From: Sulfurirhabdus sp043759595
Lineage (GTDB): Bacteria; Pseudomonadota; Gammaproteobacteria; Burkholderiales; SMCO01
NCBI GenBank assembly: GCA_043759595.1
Contig: JAYVLG010000008.1
Location: 1 to 10,802, forward strand
Length of the DNA: 10,802 nucleotides
Reading direction: 5' to 3'
Part shown: positions 7,114-10,802 of the stretch, piece by piece
Numbering within the stretch: position 1 is the stretch's first letter
Layout of the letters: every line of letters starts with the position of its first letter
Notes under the pieces: model-generated
The model's database searches: none
Seen by the model: the letters and a program-made list of their open reading frames with translations, nothing else
Told to the model about the DNA's origin: nothing
Program-made: the position numbers and the translations under genes

Positions 7114-8083
7114 GGTTTACCCCTTCGTTAAATACCGGCACAGCAACACAGCCACCAACAGCTTGCGCCGCCTCGGTTGCCCCACGCCTACCTGCTTCAT
7201 CATCGTCAGCGCACAGGACGATCTGCGCATCAGGGAATTTCGCCCGTAGTGCTTCCGCTATCTTGCGCAAATTGCCAGCATCAAAAGCAACCACAACAGG
7301 ATGGCCGGTGGCTTCGTGAATACTCGCGCCAGTGGCATAGCCTTCTGCGATGCAGGTCGGTGCATCAGGTGCAATCTTGCCGATCAAGAAATAGCCTTTT
7401 TCACCATCAGGCAAAAAGCGCTTTTCACCATCACGGTTTATGAATTGCAGGCTTGAGATTTTGCCGTTAAGCTTCATCGGTATCATCAGCGCGCCTTCGC
7501 AGGCCATGCCGCCGATGGTCAGGCTACCGTGGTATATCTTCGCGCCATTTGGTTGAACGTTTTTTTGCTGCAGATAGCCGTGGTCGGCAACAGCAGGTTG
7601 CGCTGCTTCCTGTGCGCTTGCTGGTGCATTCCAAATGGATGCCGCTTTGACCGATGCCGCCTCACGCCGTGATGCCAGCAACTCAGCTTCAGCTCTGCGC
7701 TTGGCTTCACGTTTGGCTATCTCTTCCGCTGTCGGTGGTGTCGGCTTGTTGTTGCTGTCGCACTGATAGCCGTATTGCTTGGCAATATGAAACAGCGTGC
7801 CGATGCCCACGCCGCCGGATGCCTTAAATGATTTCCACGATGCCGCCGCATCACGGGCGCGATAATTGTCAGCGGTAGCACTCCACCGATCCCATGCATC
7901 GAAGCCTGCATCGCCCAGTTCCACTTGGATCGCCATGCCGCACTTGATCCAGGTAGCGCGGTCATCGGCGGGAATGAAGCTCAAAGCCTGCTCAATGGTT
8001 TCGATGCTGGTATAATTTGCACTGTGGTTTGTGGGGGTGTGTTGCGTGACGGCAGCCGCCCCCAAGTCTTTTGTGGTTTGCAT
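7106..8083 (-). CDS. PriCT-2 / Toprim domain primase-like protein (325 aa)
   Basis: Residues 31-107 (ALSFIPADDRATWIKCGMA ... GTLFHIAKQYGY) match the PriCT-2 domain found C-terminal to primases on mobile elements. A charged linker (120-145) leads to a Toprim fold with AEGY (Glu248), FDAGN (Asp268) and CADDDEAGRRG (Asp293-295). These are the expected acidic metal-binding residues for primer synthesis or related phosphotransfer. It lacks the zinc-binding and large catalytic domains of DnaG, so it is the short element type. AAGGGG lies 5 nt before the ATG, 9 bp after the alpA stop. The 3' end overlaps the DUF3987 gene, so the two products are presumably made together. Confidence 0.88.
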   Translation of the reverse strand: MQTTKDLGAAAVTQHTPTNHSANYTSIETIEQALSFIPADDRATWIKCGMAIQVELGDAGFDAWDRWSATADNYRARDAAASWKSFKASGGVGIGTLFHIAKQYGYQCDSNNKPTPPTAEEIAKREAKRRAEAELLASRREAASVKAASIWNAPASAQEAAQPAVADHGYLQQKNVQPNGAKIYHGSLTIGGMACEGALMIPMKLNGKISSLQFINRDGEKRFLPDGEKGYFLIGKIAPDAPTCIAEGYATGASIHEATGHPVVVAFDAGNLRKIAEALRAKFPDAQIVLCADDDEAGRRGATEAAQAVGGCVAVPVFNEGVNHE

Positions 8084-8092
8084 GGTCGCCCC

Positions 8093-8299
8093 TTACGCTG
8101 TTTTGGTAAGGCTTGATTGCCATGCGATGATGTCCGATTGTTTCCAGCGTACCGATCCCGTGCCGATGGATACCGGGCGCGGAAATTTTCCGACTTTGAT
8201 TAAACGATAGATAGATGCCCGTGATAAGCCCGATAGCTTTTCAACGATTTTGCGCGGTAACAGATAGTCAACGGTTTGAGATTGTGCAGATTGATTCAT
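8093..8299 (-). CDS. AlpA family DNA-binding regulator / excisionase (68 aa)
   Basis: The small protein has the MerR-like winged helix-turn-helix of AlpA/Vis proteins: LLPRKIVEKLSGLSRASIYRL, then GKFPRPVSIG, VRWKQSDI and AW. Such proteins repress or activate integrase genes and act as directionality factors in excision. The ATG at 8299 is chosen over an upstream TTG at 8311 because GAGG lies 7 nt before it. That ribosome site falls inside a perfect 7-bp inverted repeat (8303-8329), hinting at control of its own synthesis. It is the first gene of the replication operon. Boxes shared with the integrase upstream region lie at 8368-8415. Confidence 0.9.
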   Translation of the reverse strand: MNQSAQSQTVDYLLPRKIVEKLSGLSRASIYRLIKVGKFPRPVSIGTGSVRWKQSDIIAWQSSLTKTA

Positions 8300-8302
8300 G
8301 GT

Positions 8303-8329
8303 AAGCCTCAATGTTTAGTTAAGAGGCTT
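8303..8329. promoter_or_regulatory. Perfect 7-bp inverted repeat covering the alpA ribosome site
   Basis: AAGCCTC (8303-8309) and GAGGCTT (8323-8329) are exact reverse complements with 20 bp between corresponding positions. One arm contains the GAGG ribosome site of alpA. It could be a protein operator (one face of the helix) or an RNA hairpin hiding the ribosome site. A weak -10 (TATCAT on the minus strand, 8338-8333) would put the transcript start inside the repeat. Confidence 0.45.
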
Positions 8330-8345
8330 CCGATGATAATCACAT

Positions 8346-8373
8346 AAAAAATGAAAACCAGCCTGGATGCTGG
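8346..8373 (-). terminator. Intrinsic terminator of the 264-aa gene
   Basis: On the minus strand CCAGC, a 6-nt loop and GCTGG (8373-8358) are followed by TTTTCATTTTTT. It begins 27 bp after the stop of the gene at 8400. The stem is short (5 bp) but GC-rich, and it shares its first arm with one of the TGCTGG boxes. Confidence 0.6.
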
Positions 8374-8415
8374 CATAGCGTGCAGGATGCTGGCAGGCGT
8401 TACAGTGTGCCAGCA
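8368..8415. promoter_or_regulatory. TGCTGGCA box array upstream of alpA (two direct, one inverted)
   Basis: TGCTGGCA occurs at 8368-8375 and 8388-8395, within 11-bp exact repeats GGATGCTGGCA, and in inverted form TGCCAGCA at 8408-8415. All three starts are exactly 20 bp apart. The layout mirrors the array before the integrase. The inverted copy lies in the last codons of the 264-aa gene. Confidence 0.55.
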
Positions 8416-9194
8416 CGCAGTAGTTTTTTGGCTTCCGCGACGTATTTAACAAGTGTTCGGTGCGCCACGTTGGGAAATTCTTTTTGCAGTAATTCTGCAG
8501 CGAATTCGTTTGATATATCTGCGCCGATATTTTCACGCCAATGAGTGATAATGTCGTTGCGTAGTTTGTAGGTTGCAGCATGGCGAGCTTTAGCACCACT
8601 TAGCGACATCTCTTGCCTAGCTTTTTGAAGTTTTTCGTTTCCTGATTGAATTGCAATTGCGTTAGCCAAAGCATTAGCTGCTTCGATTCCCGCATATACT
8701 GCATCAGGCTCGCCAAGGTTTAGGGCAACATTCGCATGATCAATTTCTTTCAGGGCCTGGAATAGAAAGAACTGTGAAAATATTTGGTCCGTTTCATCGC
8801 TGGAATCGCTGGATATTGTCTCGCCTCTGGAAAATAGCTGCCATGCAATATCAGCTATTTGCTCTGCATCCCACTTAATATCCCCTATAACTTTGTCTTT
8901 CCCACCTGCGGGAATAATTTTTTTCTCATTAGCCATTTCGCTGAATAGCAGTCGAAACTCATCAAGCAATTTATAGTAACCGGATGTTGCTTCGTCAAAT
9001 ACAGTTTTAGACGTACATTCACCCAGCCTCTTGTAAACCTCTCTCCCTAAGCGAAAAAGTCTATCTCTGTCACTTGTATCACTCTCTTTTTGCTTACCGT
9101 CAGGGTTCACAAAGCCAGTATTTAGCGGGTCTGAATATGTCAGATACGGATGATAAGTTAAGAATTCCTTGTACTGCATCACATCCCCTTTCAT
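8400..9194 (-). CDS. Hypothetical island protein between integrase and alpA (264 aa)
   Basis: The frame codes for a soluble, mostly helical protein with no signal peptide or membrane segment. Visible features are an N-terminal YKEFLTYHPYLTYSDP segment, an Ala-rich helix (AGIEAANALANAIAIQ, about residues 165-180), and a C-terminal part, VAHRTLVKYVAEAKKLL, that could be a helix-turn-helix-like end. I do not recognise the family. Three starts are possible: GTG 9200, ATG 9194 (AGAGG 5 nt upstream) and ATG 9179 (AAGGGG 5 nt upstream); I chose 9194. The gene stands alone, ends at an intrinsic terminator and carries one TGCTGG box in its final codons. Its place between integrase and regulator is typical for island-specific regulatory or cargo genes, but no role can be assigned. 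Confidence 0.75.
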   Translation of the reverse strand: MKGDVMQYKEFLTYHPYLTYSDPLNTGFVNPDGKQKESDTSDRDRLFRLGREVYKRLGECTSKTVFDEATSGYYKLLDEFRLLFSEMANEKKIIPAGGKDKVIGDIKWDAEQIADIAWQLFSRGETISSDSSDETDQIFSQFFLFQALKEIDHANVALNLGEPDAVYAGIEAANALANAIAIQSGNEKLQKARQEMSLSGAKARHAATYKLRNDIITHWRENIGADISNEFAAELLQKEFPNVAHRTLVKYVAEAKKLLRAGTL

Positions 9195-9279
9195 GCTCAC
9201 CTCTGAATAGATGCCGCATCAACATGGCAAGGGTTTCCATGCTTTCGCCCCGTCGGGCTAGGTGCAGCAAAAAACGAAT
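9100..9279 (-). pseudogene. Small ORF remnant, possibly Ash/Icd-like, overlapping the 264-aa gene
   Basis: Just after the integrase stop, a minus-strand frame that opens after a TAG at 9280-9282 reads IRFLLHLARRGESMETLA, MLMRHLFRGEHERG and runs to a stop at 9100-9102. The 'ARRGES.ETLA' segment reminds me of the C-terminal end of Ash/Icd-like proteins of P4-type satellites. The available starts (TTG 9270, ATG 9240) lack a ribosome site, and the 3' half overlaps the 264-aa gene in another frame. I read it as a truncated leftover, not an expressed gene. The resemblance is from memory. Confidence 0.3.
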
Positions 9280-9289
9280 CTAAATTTTA

Positions 9290-10537
9290 TTAAGCTGCCT
9301 TGTTAAATGGTATCACGACCGCGCCACGCTCTACCCCATCAAGATAATCTGCCCACTGTTGCATGATGCCGCGCCGCTCTTCAAAGTAAGTGGTGCGAAC
9401 ATAGGCCGCTGCCGTCTGGTTCACAAGCGCATGAGATAGCATCGCCTCTAACACTTCCCAGCGATGCCCCATATCCCCAAGTATTGAACGAGCAAGGCTT
9501 CTGAAGCCGTGTCCTGTCATCTTGCCTTTATAACCTATAGTCTCGATGATCTTTAATACCGTATTCTCGCTGATAACCTTGCCTTGTTGGTTACGGTTCG
9601 GGAATACATATTCACCCTGCCCTGTCACTGGATACAGGTCGCGCAGTATCTTTACGGCCTGGGTACATAGTGGCACGGCATGGGGACTGCGCTTACCCTT
9701 CTTGCCCTTGCGCCCTGTTTGCTCTTCGGGAATAACCCAGCATCCTGCATCCAGGTCAAAGTCCACCCACTTGGAAAAGCGCACCTCACTGGTTCGGGTG
9801 GTGGTCAACATCAGCAGGCGAAGCGCAGATATGGCGATCGGTGAAACTTTGTCCAAGTCCTGATACGCGGTTATTGCCCGAAGGAATACGGGCAGTTCAG
9901 CAGGCTCTATACAAGCAAAGTGTTCCACCCTTGGGCGTTCAGTCAGTGCAATGCGAATATCCGAAGGATTTGATTTAGCCCGTCCTGTGGCCATTGCATA
10001 CTTGAATACTGCGCCTATGGTCTGTAGCAGGCGATCCCTAGTTTCGTGAATGCCTAATGCTTCCATGCCGCGCATGATCTGCATAATGTCCATCGGCTCA
10101 ATATCGGTTATCGGGCGATCACCTATAGATGGAAAGGCATATTTTTCCAAGTTACCAAACCATTGCTTTGCGTGCCCCGCTGTCCACATAGGCGATTTAA
10201 CCTTGTGAAATTCAGCAGCTAGATTTGAAAAGCTATTAGCCTCAACCTGCAATGATTTTTGAATGACCTGCTTAGTTGCCTGTTTGATTGCGCTCGGGTC
10301 TGTGTCATTTGCCAGCAACTTACGCGCCTGTTCGCGCCGATCACGCGCATCGGCAAGGCTAATGTCAGGATAAACGCCCAGCGATAACGTCTTTTGTTTG
10401 CCGCCGTAACGGTAATCCATACGCCAATACTTACCACCGTTCGGATGTACCAGCAGGTACATTCCGCCACCATCTGATAGCTTTTGCTGCTTATCCGCTG
10501 GTTTCGCCTTCTTAACCTCTAGCTCCGTCAGTGCCAT
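9290..10537 (-). CDS. P4-type site-specific tyrosine integrase (415 aa)
   Basis: The N-terminal DUF4102 arm-binding domain (ALTELEVKKAKPADK ... LSDGGGMYLLV ... SLGVYPDISLADAR) is followed by a SAM-like core-binding domain (about 105-190) and the catalytic domain. Catalytic residues are all visible: Arg248 in TTRTSEVR, His286 in HAVPL, His343 and Arg346 in HGFR, His369 in LSHAL, and the nucleophile Tyr379 in AAAYVR. The enzyme should integrate and excise the island by strand exchange at tRNA-Ser. ATG 10537 is chosen over GTG 10543 because AGAGGTG sits just upstream and the conserved MALTELEVK begins there. The gene lies between its likely attachment site and the rest of the element. Three TGCTGGTATA boxes upstream suggest autoregulation or AlpA control. 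It appears intact. Confidence 0.95.
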   Translation of the reverse strand: MALTELEVKKAKPADKQQKLSDGGGMYLLVHPNGGKYWRMDYRYGGKQKTLSLGVYPDISLADARDRREQARKLLANDTDPSAIKQATKQVIQKSLQVEANSFSNLAAEFHKVKSPMWTAGHAKQWFGNLEKYAFPSIGDRPITDIEPMDIMQIMRGMEALGIHETRDRLLQTIGAVFKYAMATGRAKSNPSDIRIALTERPRVEHFACIEPAELPVFLRAITAYQDLDKVSPIAISALRLLMLTTTRTSEVRFSKWVDFDLDAGCWVIPEEQTGRKGKKGKRSPHAVPLCTQAVKILRDLYPVTGQGEYVFPNRNQQGKVISENTVLKIIETIGYKGKMTGHGFRSLARSILGDMGHRWEVLEAMLSHALVNQTAAAYVRTTYFEERRGIMQQWADYLDGVERGAVVIPFNKAA

Positions 10538-10547
10538 GATCACCTCT

Positions 10548-10596
10548 TGCTGGTATAAATATTATCGTGCTGGTATAAGTCTGTCCTATACCAGCA
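10548..10596. promoter_or_regulatory. TGCTGGTATA box array upstream of the integrase (two direct, one inverted)
   Basis: TGCTGGTATAA occurs at 10548-10558 and 10568-10578 (20 bp apart), with TATACCAGCA, the reverse complement of the first ten bases, at 10587-10596. The array starts 11 bp before the integrase ATG. A weak promoter (AGGACA, 17 bp, TAATAT on the minus strand) would lie within it, so bound protein could repress the integrase. The boxes could also be arm-type integrase sites. Confidence 0.6.
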
Positions 10597-10641
10597 AATA
10601 ACACAAGCTTGCGTGAGAACGGCTAAGCCACAATGGGCGTT

Positions 10642-10674
10642 AAAAAACCCGCCAAAGCATACGCAGTGCGGGTT
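10642..10674 (-). terminator. Intrinsic terminator of tRNA-Ser
   Basis: On the minus strand AACCCGC (10674-10668), a 15-nt loop and GCGGGTT (10652-10646) form a 7-bp stem running directly into a T-tract (six T in a row). It lies 36 bp after the tRNA 3' end and insulates the integrase promoter from tRNA transcription. Confidence 0.8.
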
Positions 10675-10709
10675 AGCGAGACTATTTGAAACTTCGTGAA
10701 ACAGTGTCC

Positions 10710-10735
10710 TGGCGGAGGCTGTGAGATTCGAACTC
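10710..10735 (-). other. Probable attachment site (tRNA-Ser 3' end)
   Basis: The element's integrase lies 173 bp beyond the tRNA 3' end, the usual geometry for integration into the T-arm and acceptor part of a tRNA gene. The segment would be one of the two att repeats; no second copy was found in the window, so the core cannot be delimited. Confidence 0.45.
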
Positions 10736-10797
10736 ACGGAAGGTTTCCCTTCGGCAGTTTTCAAGACTGCTGGTTTAAACCACTCACCCAAACCTCC
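10710..10797 (-). tRNA. tRNA-Ser (anticodon UGA)
   Basis: The 88-nt gene has 5' GGAGGTT pairing with AGCCTCC of the acceptor stem, a discriminator G and an encoded CCA end. The anticodon loop CTTGAAA gives anticodon TGA. A long variable arm (CGAAGGGAAACCTTCCG region) is characteristic of class II tRNA-Ser, and GTTCGAATC forms the T-loop. An apparent ORF covering this gene on the same strand is spurious. Confidence 0.95.
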
Positions 10798-10802
10798 AAG
10801 AG

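Noticed and set aside
9247..9258. GCCC/GGGC hairpin after the integrase as a terminator
   Set aside because: The stem is only 4 bp, and neither strand has a T-tract directly after it.
10540..10791. 83-residue minus-strand frame next to the integrase
   Set aside because: It is a translation of tRNA-Ser and its downstream terminator, a common false ORF.

Overview
The window looks like the integrase-proximal part of a proteobacterial genomic island (probably a beta- or gammaproteobacterium), plus a flank carrying defence-type genes. The right edge holds a tRNA-Ser(UGA) gene. Immediately inside it lies a P4-type tyrosine integrase, followed by an AlpA-type regulator, a PriCT-2/Toprim primase-like protein and a DUF3987 helicase-like ATPase, all on the minus strand. 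This is the usual order for elements inserted at the 3' end of a tRNA gene. No species-specific marker is present, so the host assignment is an inference from gene families and moderate GC content.

Layout. 1-299 (minus) is the N-terminal part of a gene running off the left edge that resembles the type IV CRISPR protein Csf3. 300-851 has no convincing gene, only small ORF remnants. 852-3703 (plus) is a compact cluster: an endonuclease/exonuclease/phosphatase (EEP) family protein, a translationally coupled 75-codon ORF broken by an in-frame amber codon, and a GmrSD-like DUF262/DUF1524 protein. 3704-4446 is a decayed stretch with a secreted HNH-family remnant that has lost its middle. 4483-4996 (minus) holds two small element genes.

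5009-8299 (minus) is the replication-type operon: AlpA, PriCT-2/Toprim protein, DUF3987 protein and a 161-aa protein, with overlapping or nearly abutting ends. 8400-9194 is an unrecognised 264-aa gene ending at an intrinsic terminator. 9290-10537 is the integrase. 10710-10797 is tRNA-Ser with its own terminator.

Working model: the integrase uses tRNA-Ser as its attachment site. AlpA probably acts as excisionase and regulator. The Toprim and DUF3987 proteins probably handle element DNA replication, and the distal part of the island carries accessory defence cargo. The most interesting regulatory signal is a TGCTGG-box array, two direct copies 20 bp apart plus one inverted copy, that occurs in nearly the same layout upstream of both the integrase and alpA. 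The most interesting cargo is the EEP / amber-interrupted small ORF / DUF262 cluster and the Csf3-like gene start at the left edge.
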